Below are positions 1 to 7,585 of a stretch of DNA of 64,000 nucleotides, one piece after another (position 1 is the first letter of the stretch; every line of letters begins with the position of its first letter). The translations under genes were made by a program, and so were the position numbers. The DNA lies in assembly GCF_014196525.1 (NCBI RefSeq), contig NZ_JACIDX010000001.1:1-64000 (forward strand), in the 5' to 3' direction. This DNA is from Novosphingobium sediminicola. GTDB taxonomy: Bacteria; Pseudomonadota; Alphaproteobacteria; Sphingomonadales; Sphingomonadaceae. Under the pieces are notes generated by a model, which saw only the letters and a list, made by a program, of their open reading frames with translations, did no database searches and was not told the DNA's origin.

Positions 1-180
1 GCTTGAACTCACGGCTAAACTTCCTTCGTTGCATCGATGCTCTCCGTTCGATGAAAACACCTTATCTCGGTGTCCATCAAACCGGCAGCACCTCAAGTTG
101 GGTGCCTAAGGTTCGGTTTATCCGGTCAACTGGCAAAGGGCCAAAATGGATCGCTTTGAATTTCGCCAACGGCTTCGCTT

Positions 181-378
181 TCAGGCTTTGGCCGTAATGG
201 CCCCGCGCAGGATGCGGCGGATGGCTTCGGGGCGGGTCAGAGGTTCGGGTTGGGCGGCTATGTAGGCGTCGAGGGCCGCGATGTCGGCTGGATGAAGCCG
301 CACACCGATAAGCTGGCCTTGACCAGTCGGCTTCGGGCCGCGCCGTTTCTTTGTTATCGGAGTTTCTTGACCGTCCAT
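181..378 (-). CDS. Ribbon-helix-helix (CopG/Arc-like) DNA-binding protein
   Basis: This 65-residue basic protein is a probable transcriptional repressor. A Lys/Arg/Gly/Pro tail (residues 9-19) precedes a strand at about 21-28, helix A at 31-42 and helix B at 48-61, which is the layout of a ribbon-helix-helix fold. I chose the ATG at 378 because an upstream start at 468 would run into the divergent gene at 467. No clear ribosome binding site precedes it. The start codon instead lies in the loop of a 16-bp inverted repeat (352-394), which could be its own operator. No partner toxin gene is recognisable, so an antitoxin role is possible but unsupported. Confidence 0.65.
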   Translation of the reverse strand: MDGQETPITKKRRGPKPTGQGQLIGVRLHPADIAALDAYIAAQPEPLTRPEAIRRILRGAITAKA

Positions 379-394
379 AGAAACTGCGATAACA
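352..394. promoter_or_regulatory. 16-bp inverted repeat spanning the start codon of the RHH gene
   Basis: The arms are 352-367 and 379-394; they match at 15 of 16 positions and are separated by 11 bases. The start codon of the RHH gene (complement 376-378) is inside the spacer. On the mRNA this would be a strong hairpin with AUG in the loop; on DNA it is a dyad suited to a dimeric ribbon-helix-helix repressor. The dyad is seen directly; its function is inferred. Confidence 0.6.
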
Positions 395-466
395 GAGTTG
401 CAGGCCGAAGGGAAGTTCCCGCTTCCCTCCGGCCCTAACCGCAACGTGTTTCGAAGGAACAACGTC

Positions 467-910
467 ATGACTGATGCCGCCTATAACAGCGGATCGCACC
501 CCCGTGCGACCGGAAAATTCAACCAAAAGTCCACCGGCTTCATCGCCGCTCTGCTGGCGCCCCTGCCCGAGGGCGAGGAGCCGGCGGCCAGTAAGACCTG
601 GCTGCGCCGGATCGACACCGATGCGCGTATCATGTGGCAAATGGGCATGGAAAACGTGAATCGTGCGCGGGCCCATTGGATCGTGGATGACGAAAGGCTG
701 CGCCGGTTGAAGATCCTGCGCGACAGTGCCAGCTTTGCCGTGCTGGATAGATGGAATGCCGCGATTGATCGGCAATGCTGCATTCCAGCGCCGGGCATTA
801 TGGCCCTGCGTTGGAAGCGGCGCCAGCTGCGTTGCAGCAAACTGTCCGATGCAGCCCTTGCCCAGATCGCCGCCGATGAAGCCCGTCTGGACCCAAAGGT
901 GGACGCATGA
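467..910 (+). CDS. Hypothetical protein of the accessory region
   Basis: This encodes a 147-residue soluble protein that I do not recognise. The start is supported by a purine-rich AAGGAA about nine bases upstream. The protein is rich in Arg and Trp, with no signal peptide or membrane segment, and an alpha-helical middle (about residues 45-100). It is divergent from the RHH gene, and its stop overlaps the next start (ATGA at 907-910), so it probably heads a three-gene transcript. It may be under control of the dyad at 352-394. Confidence 0.6.
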   Translation: MTDAAYNSGSHPRATGKFNQKSTGFIAALLAPLPEGEEPAASKTWLRRIDTDARIMWQMGMENVNRARAHWIVDDERLRRLKILRDSASFAVLDRWNAAIDRQCCIPAPGIMALRWKRRQLRCSKLSDAALAQIAADEARLDPKVDA

Positions 911-1158
911 ACGCGCTGGCAACTCAGACGTGGGGGTTGGATGACTTGGCCGCCGACATCAAGGCGGCGGGCAATCTCGCGTTTGCAATAGCTCAGGACA
1001 GCGAATTACATCCATACCAGGTAAGCGCCCTTGCCGGGCTTGAAGCGCTCCTTGAAACGCTTGCCGACAAAGCTTTGGCACTGGATGCTGGCGCAGTTAT
1101 CGCCAGGCCATCCAAGCGCGACAATGACAGCATGGGGAGGCGCTCCCATGGCCAGTAA
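907..1158 (+). CDS. Hypothetical small protein
   Basis: This is an 83-residue acidic, mostly helical protein of unknown function that overlaps the previous gene by four bases, indicating translational coupling. The central part (about residues 12-65) is rich in Ala and Leu. No domain was recognised. It also overlaps the next small gene by 11 bases. Confidence 0.5.
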   Translation: MNALATQTWGLDDLAADIKAAGNLAFAIAQDSELHPYQVSALAGLEALLETLADKALALDAGAVIARPSKRDNDSMGRRSHGQ

Positions 1159-1381
1159 CAGATCTACCGATACAGCAGGCCAATGCAATATCATCCGCCT
1201 GCCCACCGCCGCCCGCCGCAAGGTGAAACAGGTCGGGACCGTCGAAAACCGGAAAGCCCGCATGGCCCTTCACCGCATCCCAAAAGAGCGGTTTCTCTAC
1301 CCTCCGGTGCGCGAAGGAAGCATTTTTCGTCGCATCTTAAGCAGCGATTTAACTAAAGTGATTCTGCGGCGCGATACCTAG
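1148..1381 (+). CDS. Hypothetical small basic protein
   Basis: This is a 77-residue very basic protein of unknown function. The ATG at 1148 has a good ribosome binding site, GGGAGG, seven bases upstream, which lies within the end of the preceding gene. It is the last gene before tRNA-Arg. The high Arg/Lys content fits a nucleic-acid-binding protein, but no fold was recognised. Confidence 0.5.
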   Translation: MASNRSTDTAGQCNIIRLPTAARRKVKQVGTVENRKARMALHRIPKERFLYPPVREGSIFRRILSSDLTKVILRRDT

Positions 1382-1438
1382 ACCGTTACCTTAAGCACTT
1401 CCTACAGTCAGATCATGCACACTAAGTAATTGAAAAAA

Positions 1439-1515
1439 TGGTGCACCCGGCGGGATTCGAACCCACGGCCCTCAGATTAGGAATCTGATGCTCTATCCTG
1501 CTGAGCTACGGATGC
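1439..1515 (-). tRNA. tRNA-Arg (anticodon CCT)
   Basis: This is a complete 77-base cloverleaf with encoded CCA. The acceptor arms are GCATCCG and CGGGTGC, the T-loop reads GGTTCGAATCC, and the anticodon stem TCAGA/TCTGA encloses loop TTCCTAA with anticodon CCT, which reads AGG codons. Its 3' end faces the accessory genes at 1-1438, the usual orientation for a tRNA used as an integration site. Confidence 0.97.
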
Positions 1516-1575
1516 ACGCGGGGAAGGCCATAATGGCGCGGGCGCGCTCTGGCAACCACCGGTGCACACAAAGGC

Positions 1576-2079
1576 TCAGTTAATCTGATCGGGCGGAGCG
1601 ACGGGGATCAGCAAGGGCATGATCTCGACCCCCTCCTCGACCAATGCTTTGGCGTCTTCGGGGCTGGCCTGACCGTGGATGACGGCGGGTTCCTTATCGC
1701 CATAATGCATGGCGCGCGCATCCTCGGCAAAATTCTTGCCGACCCAGCGCGAGGATTTGATCGCCTCGACCTGCGCCTGGGCAAGGACGGTGATGGCGGC
1801 CTGCAATTTCTCGCGCGCTTCGGGCGGCAGAGGCGGCATTGACGACACGGCGGGCGCGGCGGCGGGCACGGCGGCAGGAGCCGGCACCGGCGCGGCGGCC
1901 TGCTGATTGCCCTTGCGGTTCAGGCGCGGGGCCATCGGGGCCTTGATCACATCATGGCTGTCGCATTGCGGACAGGAAACCAGCCCGCGCAATTGCTGCT
2001 GCTCAAAATCCTGCGACGAGGCGAACCAGCCCTCAAACCGATGCCCATGGTCGCGGCAGACAAGATCGAACACAATCAT
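1576..2079 (-). CDS. DUF1178 family protein
   Basis: This is a 167-residue cytoplasmic protein of the DUF1178 family. The N-terminus has the family pattern of a zinc-ribbon-like segment (CRDHGHRFEGWF at about 6-17, then CPQC near residue 37), followed by an Ala/Pro-rich linker and a conserved C-terminal domain with an HYGD motif. The start overlaps the nitrilase stop (ATGA, 2076-2079). The grxC–nitrilase–DUF1178 order is common in alphaproteobacteria. The biochemical role is unknown. Confidence 0.85.
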   Translation of the reverse strand: MIVFDLVCRDHGHRFEGWFASSQDFEQQQLRGLVSCPQCDSHDVIKAPMAPRLNRKGNQQAAAPVPAPAAVPAAAPAVSSMPPLPPEAREKLQAAITVLAQAQVEAIKSSRWVGKNFAEDARAMHYGDKEPAVIHGQASPEDAKALVEEGVEIMPLLIPVAPPDQIN

Positions 2080-2915
2080 GGCGGGGAAATCGGGCATGGC
2101 GCGGCAATCGGACGCCGGTTGGCAAGGCTGGGCAATTGGGCGCGGATTTCGGCAAGGCGCTGCGGCTCGATCTCTGCAAAGCCAAGACCCGCCACATCGC
2201 CGCCCAGATCAAGCAGAACATCGCCCCAAGGATCGACCGCCAGCGAGTGGCCATAGGTGGCGCGGCCATCCTGATGAACGCCCACCTGCGCGGCGGAGAT
2301 GACATAGGCGCTGGCCTCGATGGCGCGGGCGCGTTGCATGATATGCCAATGGGCCGCCCCGGTCGGTACGGTAAAGGCCGCCGGAATCGCGATCAGATCG
2401 CAGCGCGCCCGGCCCAAAGCCTCGAACAGCGCGGGGAAACGCAGGTCATAGCAAATCGCCAGCCCCAGCCGCCCGGCGGGCGTATCCACCGTCACCACGC
2501 GTTCTCCCGGACGATAGGCCCGGCTCTCGCGCCAGCTTTCGCCCGTGGCAAGGTCCACGTCAAACATATGGATCTTGTCGTAATGCGCGGCGATCCGGCC
2601 CTTGGCGTCGATCACAAAGGTGCGATTGGCGGCGCGTTCTTCACCATCCACGCGCACGGCCAACGAGCCGAGCACGACCCAGATGCCTTCCTGCGCCGCC
2701 ACTTCACGCGCCGCGGCCAGCACCGGATTTTCCTCGGGCGTCACGATATGGGGCGCGGCGCGCGCGCGGTCGCGGTCGATCAGGCCGCACATTTCCGGCG
2801 TGAACAGCATCGTCGCCCCGCCCGCCGCCGCCGCGCGCGCGGCATCCGCAATCGCGGCGGCATTGGCGTCGGGATCGATCCCGCTCGTCATCTGAAGCAG
2901 GGCGACGCGGGCCAT
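2076..2915 (-). CDS. Carbon-nitrogen hydrolase (Nit2/omega-amidase-like)
   Basis: This is a 279-residue nitrilase-superfamily amidase. The catalytic triad is visible as Glu41 (TPEMCG), Lys114 (YDKIHMFD) and Cys155 (ICYDLRFP). The close fit to the Nit1/Nit2 branch suggests hydrolysis of alpha-keto acid amides or deaminated glutathione; which one cannot be told from sequence. It lacks a signal peptide and acts in the cytosol. It follows grxC by one base and overlaps DUF1178, so the three genes form one operon; a glutathione-repair role fits the glutaredoxin neighbour. Confidence 0.88.
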   Translation of the reverse strand: MARVALLQMTSGIDPDANAAAIADAARAAAAGGATMLFTPEMCGLIDRDRARAAPHIVTPEENPVLAAAREVAAQEGIWVVLGSLAVRVDGEERAANRTFVIDAKGRIAAHYDKIHMFDVDLATGESWRESRAYRPGERVVTVDTPAGRLGLAICYDLRFPALFEALGRARCDLIAIPAAFTVPTGAAHWHIMQRARAIEASAYVISAAQVGVHQDGRATYGHSLAVDPWGDVLLDLGGDVAGLGFAEIEPQRLAEIRAQLPSLANRRPIAAPCPISPP

Positions 2916-2916
2916 G

Positions 2917-3180
2917 TTACAGGCCCAGCAGCGGGTCGAGCTTGCCCGCCGCGTCCAGCGCGTGAATATCGTCACTGCCGCCCAAGGCCTGATCGTTGAC
3001 GAACACCTGCGGCACGGTGCGCGCGCCCGGATTGCGCTCGGCCATCTCGCGGCGCTTGGCGGTGTCCATCGTCACGTCAATCTCGGTATAGGCCACATTC
3101 TTGCTGTCCAGCAGCGCCTTGGCGCGCACGCAATAGGGGCAGCCCCATTGGGTATAGATCTCGACCTTGGGGGTGGTCAT
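2917..3180 (-). CDS. grxC: Glutaredoxin 3
   Basis: This is an 87-residue dithiol glutaredoxin that reduces disulfides and glutathionylated proteins using glutathione. The active site is CPYC (Cys14 and Cys17), followed by the TVPQVF cis-proline motif and a GGSDD glutathione-binding turn. The length is normal for GrxC. It is the first gene of the grxC–nitrilase–DUF1178 operon and is divergent from hsp20. Confidence 0.93.
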   Translation of the reverse strand: MTTPKVEIYTQWGCPYCVRAKALLDSKNVAYTEIDVTMDTAKRREMAERNPGARTVPQVFVNDQALGGSDDIHALDAAGKLDPLLGL

Positions 3181-3212
3181 CGGGCAAGTCCTTCTTTGTC
3201 GTCTGTCGGGGT

Positions 3213-3240
3213 CTTGAAATAGGTCGCGGCTAACATATCT
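3213..3240 (+). promoter_or_regulatory. Candidate heat-shock (RpoH) promoter for hsp20
   Basis: CTTG at 3213-3216 is followed after 17 bases by CATATCT at 3234-3240, close to the alphaproteobacterial sigma-32 pattern CTTG-N17/18-CYTATNT. It lies about 105 bases upstream of the hsp20 start on the same strand. Only the match and position support it. Confidence 0.42.
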
Positions 3241-3345
3241 CAAGATGCGTGTCATGCGCCGCACCGGGCATGACCACAAATGCAAAGCGCCGACAAGGGC
3301 TTTCAACGAACCGAAAATTGCTCATATTGCACGAGGATTTTTGCT

Positions 3346-3816
3346 ATGACCCGTTTTGACTTCACCCCCTATCGCCGCAACACGGTGGGCTTTGACCGGC
3401 TGTTCGACCTGCTGGAAAACGCCAATCGCGCAGGCGCCAGCGACAATTATCCCCCCTTCAACATCGAGCGCAAGGGCGAGGATTCCTATCGCATCACGCT
3501 GGCCGTCGCCGGCTTCAAGCCCGCTGATATCGACATCGTCGCACAGCAGAACCTGCTGATCATTCAGGGCCGCAAGCATGACGAACAAAGCGCCGCGCAG
3601 AGCGAATTCCTCCACCTCGGCATTGCCCAGCGCGGGTTTGAGCGCCGCTTTGAACTGGCCGATTTCGTCCGGGTCGAGGCCGCCAATCTCGAAGACGGGT
3701 TGCTGGTCATCGACCTGATCCGCGAAGTGCCCGAGGCGATGAAGCCCAAGAAGATCGCCATCGGCACGACCGGCCCTGCCCCGCTCACCGTGGTGGAAGG
3801 CAAGAACGCGGCCTGA
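3346..3816 (+). CDS. Hsp20 family small heat-shock protein
   Basis: This is a 156-residue ATP-independent holdase. The alpha-crystallin domain spans about residues 35-130, with the family's N-terminal PPFNIE strand, the LAVAGF motif and a hydrophobic LLVIDLIRE end. It resembles IbpA/HspD of alphaproteobacteria. The start is preceded by a GAGG site about nine bases upstream. A candidate RpoH promoter lies upstream, and a strong intrinsic terminator follows directly, so it is a single-gene transcript. Confidence 0.92.
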   Translation: MTRFDFTPYRRNTVGFDRLFDLLENANRAGASDNYPPFNIERKGEDSYRITLAVAGFKPADIDIVAQQNLLIIQGRKHDEQSAAQSEFLHLGIAQRGFERRFELADFVRVEAANLEDGLLVIDLIREVPEAMKPKKIAIGTTGPAPLTVVEGKNAA

Positions 3817-3836
3817 TTTTCACGCGCTTCCCAAGA

Positions 3837-3873
3837 AAGCCTTCCGCGTCCACCCTGCGCGGAAGGCTTTTTT
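3837..3873 (+). terminator. Intrinsic terminator of hsp20
   Basis: A 12-bp perfect stem (3837-3848 with 3858-3869) closes a nine-base loop and is followed by a run of six T. Confidence 0.9.
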
Positions 3874-3884
3874 ATGCCTCGCAC

Positions 3885-5045
3885 CTATATTTCACGGGCG
3901 TTGCGGCTCAATTGCCCGATCTGAAGCGCCATGGCCACCAGTTCGGCCTCACGCCGCACGCCGCATTTTTGGAAAATCGAGCGCATCTGGGCGGTAACCG
4001 TCTGCACGCTGGTGCTGCGCGCGGCGGCGATGGCCTGTCGGGTCTGGCCCATGGCCACCATCGCGGTCACATCGCCCTCGGCCCGCGTCAGGCCCAGCGC
4101 CTGAGCCAGCACCCCGCCATCGAGCATATCGCCGCGCAGGGGCGAGCGGAAAGTGATGATCGCGGCCGGGGCAAAGCCGAAACTCCACGGCCGCAGGGGC
4201 AAGGGATTGACCTCGACAAGCAGCGGCGGCGAAGCATGGGGCACCCACAGATCCTGCAAAGGAACCGGTTGCGAGGCGATGGCGGCCCCCACAACGCGCT
4301 GAAGCATGGTGTCGAAACCGCTATGGGCGGCCTGCAACTGCCCGTCCGCGATGAAGAGCAACCCGCCCGACAAGACATCCTCGGCCGGATGGGTCCATGC
4401 GCAGACCCGCCCCGCCCCGTCGATCAGCATCGCGGCCGTGCGCATCATGTCGAGCGAGCCGCGCAGCAGCTCGGTCCCTTGATGATCAATCGCATTTTGC
4501 AAACGCACCCCGGCCAACACATGGGGCAGGCAGGCGCCAAAGACCGCGCGCTGATCCGGGGTGGACAGCCCGTCGGCATTGCCATGCAGCATCGCCAGCC
4601 CGATCATCGAACCTTCGCCCCGCATCAGCACGGACTGACAGCCGAATTCGCCCTCCAGATCGCGCGCATGGCTCAGATAGACTTCGTTGGTGCCCGCCTG
4701 TCGGCGAAAGGCGTCATAATCGGCCTCGAAAGTGACGGCCATGGGCGCTCCCATTGCGCCGATGCGGTAATTCACCTCCGGCTTATAGGCCTCGATATCG
4801 ACAAACATCTGTCCGTAATCGAGCGGGGCGTCGGTCATCCAGTTGAAACGCGCATGGCGCTGGTTCATCGCGATCAGATGTCCGCGCGAGGACCCCGTGG
4901 CGCTGGCAAGGGCACGCAGAGCCTTATCCCACCCATCATCGGAAAAAGGCGCGGCAAGAAACGCTTCGGCCAGAGTTTGCCCCAGAATCCCCGATTCCTC
5001 CCCAAACAAGGCGTTCAGCCTAATCCCCCGCCGTCCGCCTTGCAA
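3885..5045 (-). CDS. LuxR-type helix-turn-helix transcriptional regulator
   Basis: This is a regulator of about 386 residues. The last 65 residues form a LuxR-type HTH (LTRAEGDVTAMVAMG, then SVQTVTAQMRSIFQK). The first 290 residues are a sensory region without a recognised domain, reminiscent of PAS/GAF-like inputs in related regulators. The start is uncertain: there is no ATG that avoids the divergent hydrolase gene. I give a TTG at 5045; other options are a TTG at 5009 or a GTG at 5153. The adjacent divergent hydrolase is a plausible target. Confidence 0.75.
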   Translation of the reverse strand: MQGGRRGIRLNALFGEESGILGQTLAEAFLAAPFSDDGWDKALRALASATGSSRGHLIAMNQRHARFNWMTDAPLDYGQMFVDIEAYKPEVNYRIGAMGAPMAVTFEADYDAFRRQAGTNEVYLSHARDLEGEFGCQSVLMRGEGSMIGLAMLHGNADGLSTPDQRAVFGACLPHVLAGVRLQNAIDHQGTELLRGSLDMMRTAAMLIDGAGRVCAWTHPAEDVLSGGLLFIADGQLQAAHSGFDTMLQRVVGAAIASQPVPLQDLWVPHASPPLLVEVNPLPLRPWSFGFAPAAIITFRSPLRGDMLDGGVLAQALGLTRAEGDVTAMVAMGQTRQAIAAARSTSVQTVTAQMRSIFQKCGVRREAELVAMALQIGQLSRNAREI

Positions 5046-5118
5046 TGGGTTACACGGGCGGTAACCCTGACCATGATCGCCCCATTCGTCGCGGTTGACG
5101 CGCCGCCGCCCCGCGCCC

Positions 5119-6009
5119 ATGGGCAAACACATGACCCCGGCGCCATCCCCCACCTCGCATTATTTCACCAGCCAAAGCCTGCGCCTGCACTATCTGGACT
5201 GGGGCAACCCCGATGCTCCGGTGCTGATCCTTCAGCATGGCGGGTTCGATCATGCCCGCTCGATGGACTGGATTGCGCGCGAACTGGCGGCGGACTGGCA
5301 TGTCATCGCGCCTGATCTGCGCGGCCATGGTGACAGCGACTGGTCAGGCGATGCGGCCTATAATATGGCCGGCTTCATCTTCGATTTCGTCAATCTGATC
5401 GAGGAAATCGGGCAGGATCGCGTCACCATCTGCGCCCATTCGCTCGGTGCGATGATCACCACGCGCTATGCCGGGCTCTATCCCGAACGGGTGGCCAAAT
5501 TCGTCAATATCGAAGGGCTGAGCGTGCCCGCCAATGCTGATCCGCTGCTGGCCATCACGCCCTTTGCGGCGCGGTTGCGCGAATGGGTGGCCCAGCATCG
5601 CGCCGCGCCCAGCCGCCGTCCCCGCTCCTATATCAGCGAGGCGCAGGCCCGCGAAAGGATGCGCGAAAAGAACGGGCATCTCAACGAGGAGCAGGTCCAC
5701 CATCTGACCCACCATGCCCTGCGCACGCAGGATGATGGCACCTATCGCTGGAAATTCGACCCCCGGCTCAACATCTTCCCGCTGGTCGATTTTCAGCAGG
5801 AGGAGATCGAGAGCCTGTGGCAGGCGGTCACCTGCCCGATGCTGTTCATTCAGGGCAGCGAGAGTTTCATGCCCAACCCGGCGCAAAACGGCCAGATCGG
5901 GCATTTCCGCGACGCCCGCCTGATCGAATATGACCGGGCCAGCCATTGGCCCCACCACGACCGCTTCGACGCCTTCATGCCCGACCTGCGGACCTTCCTT
6001 CAGGCCTAG
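5119..6009 (+). CDS. Alpha/beta hydrolase
   Basis: This is a 296-residue cytoplasmic alpha/beta-hydrolase-fold protein. The oxyanion motif HGG is at 40-42, DLRGHGDSD is at 66-74, the nucleophile is Ser108 in AHSLGA, and the catalytic His is probably His276 in ASHWPHH. The substrate is unknown; esterase, lactonase or C-C hydrolase are all possible. ATG at 5131 is an equally possible start, as neither has a clear ribosome binding site. It is divergent from the LuxR-type regulator and convergent with the glutaredoxin-like gene, overlapping it by four bases. Confidence 0.82.
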   Translation: MGKHMTPAPSPTSHYFTSQSLRLHYLDWGNPDAPVLILQHGGFDHARSMDWIARELAADWHVIAPDLRGHGDSDWSGDAAYNMAGFIFDFVNLIEEIGQDRVTICAHSLGAMITTRYAGLYPERVAKFVNIEGLSVPANADPLLAITPFAARLREWVAQHRAAPSRRPRSYISEAQARERMREKNGHLNEEQVHHLTHHALRTQDDGTYRWKFDPRLNIFPLVDFQQEEIESLWQAVTCPMLFIQGSESFMPNPAQNGQIGHFRDARLIEYDRASHWPHHDRFDAFMPDLRTFLQA

Positions 6010-6371
6010 CCGCGCAGTTCCGCGATCTCGGCGCGCAATTCGGCAATGCGCACCAGAGGCCCGCGGATATATTGGTCCAGCGTAGGCAGATCGTCCATAT
6101 CCACCCTATGCGCGGCGGCGTAATGGGCGATCAGATCCTCGGATTCGCGCATATAGACGCCCGGCGCGATCTGGACCGTGGGGAAACTGGGCTTGGCGAA
6201 ATGCGGGGCCAGTTCTTCGCGGATCGCGGCCTCGCGATCATCGCCGGGGACGAATTCGCGAAAATCGAAATGGCCGCGCAGGCCCGATTCCAGCAGGAAC
6301 AGGCGGAATTTCAAACACCACGGACAGCGATCCTTGAGATAGACGATCGGGCGGAAATCGGAGGAGCTCAT
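6006..6371 (-). CDS. Glutaredoxin/GST N-terminal domain protein
   Basis: This is a 121-residue protein with a thioredoxin fold. The redox motif is CPWC at about 16-19, and a cis-proline PSFPTVQ is near residue 62. The C-terminus is a short helical tail (IAELRAEIAELRG) that could form a coiled coil. It is probably a glutathione-dependent thiol oxidoreductase. It is longer than GrxC and has no other GST domain. Confidence 0.75.
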   Translation of the reverse strand: MSSSDFRPIVYLKDRCPWCLKFRLFLLESGLRGHFDFREFVPGDDREAAIREELAPHFAKPSFPTVQIAPGVYMRESEDLIAHYAAAHRVDMDDLPTLDQYIRGPLVRIAELRAEIAELRG

Positions 6372-6561
6372 CGTGCCTATCCTGCTTGGGTTTCTGTGAG
6401 GGTGGTTTGGCCGTCATCGGGGTCGTTTTGTCAAGTGCGCTTGGGTGATGGCCGCCATCGCGCACGTCGACACTGAAAGCGCTTGCAAGAAATCACGCCC
6501 TTGCCTATCCTTGAGGCCATAACAAGCGGTGGCAAGGGAGGGCCATGTGACGAAGGGCCAT

Positions 6562-7569
6562 ATGACCCGGCAAAAACACTCGGCAATTGAACTGGTGACT
6601 TTGTCCTATCTGCTTTCCTATCTGCCCTATGTCATCCTCACCCGCTATCTGGCCACCAATGGTATGGATGGCCATGGCCATCCGCTGACCGGCCTGCATA
6701 TCCTGCCGGTGATGCTGATCAGCGCGGCAGTCTCGACCTATGGCTTCATCTGGATTTCGGGCTGGGGCCGCCTGATGCACCGGGTGCGCGTGGGCGGCCT
6801 GTGGCTGCCGGGGGCAACGCGGGCCACGTTCTGGTCGGGGCTGTGCACGGTCTTTGTGCTGACCACGGTGCCTCTGTCCTATACGTTCCGCGATGTTTCG
6901 ATCCCCTTCATGCAATTGCTGATGCGGGGCGACATTCTGATCATCGCGCCCTTGGTCGATCTCCTGCTGGGGCGGCGGGTGCATTGGTGGTCGTGGGGCG
7001 CGCTGGTGCTGGTGGCGTTGGCGCTGTTTCATACGCTCAGCGCGCGCGGCGGGCTGGCGCTGCCGGGTTTGGCGCTTCTCACACTGCTGATCTATACGGC
7101 GGGCTATTTCGGCCGCCTCTGGGTGATGACGCGCGTGGCCAAGGACGATGATCCGGTCCGTCTGCGCCGCTTTTTCAGCGAGGAAAAGCTGGTCGCCTTT
7201 CCCATCGCCATCCTCTCGCTGGCGGCCATCGCATGGACAGATCGGGCACCGGGCGGCGCGGGGGCGCAATTGCTCTGGGGCTTTACTGATGCATGGCGCA
7301 GCGAGCATCTGCCCGCGATGATCCTGACCGGGCTGATGGTCTGCGCCACAGGCGTGTTTTCAGGCCTCATCCTGCTCGACGGGCGTGAAAACAGCTTTTG
7401 CGTGCCGCTGGAGCGTTCGGCCAGCATTCTGGCGGGCGTGGGCGGCACGGTGATCCTTGCCCAATTCTATGGCGGCAAATGGCCCAGCGGGGCCGAATTT
7501 GTCGGGGCCGCGCTGCTGCTGATCGCGGTGCTGCTGCTTTCGGTGGGGCCCCGTCTGCGTCGCCCCTGA
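6562..7569 (+). CDS. Multi-pass inner-membrane protein, DMT/EamA-like
   Basis: This is a 335-residue protein with about ten hydrophobic segments, arranged as two halves like drug/metabolite transporters, though I cannot assign a family firmly. ATG at 6562 is preferred because of AAGGG five bases upstream; a GTG at 6529 is possible. It is followed after 16 bases by the CapA-like gene, so the two are probably co-transcribed. The substrate is unknown. Confidence 0.65.
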   Translation: MTRQKHSAIELVTLSYLLSYLPYVILTRYLATNGMDGHGHPLTGLHILPVMLISAAVSTYGFIWISGWGRLMHRVRVGGLWLPGATRATFWSGLCTVFVLTTVPLSYTFRDVSIPFMQLLMRGDILIIAPLVDLLLGRRVHWWSWGALVLVALALFHTLSARGGLALPGLALLTLLIYTAGYFGRLWVMTRVAKDDDPVRLRRFFSEEKLVAFPIAILSLAAIAWTDRAPGGAGAQLLWGFTDAWRSEHLPAMILTGLMVCATGVFSGLILLDGRENSFCVPLERSASILAGVGGTVILAQFYGGKWPSGAEFVGAALLLIAVLLLSVGPRLRRP

Positions 7570-7585
7570 ATCAACGGAGTTTGTC

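Larger units (their letters stand above)
1..1438. mobile_element. Putative edge of an integrated genomic island at tRNA-Arg
   Basis: This stretch carries only small genes of unknown or DNA-binding type and ends exactly where the 3' CCA end of tRNA-Arg(CCT) begins. The 3' ends of tRNA genes are the usual attachment sites of tyrosine-recombinase islands. The left limit lies outside the window, and I see no integrase or second copy of the tRNA end here, so island status is inferred from position and content only. The first 180 bases hold no gene that I can support. Confidence 0.35.
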
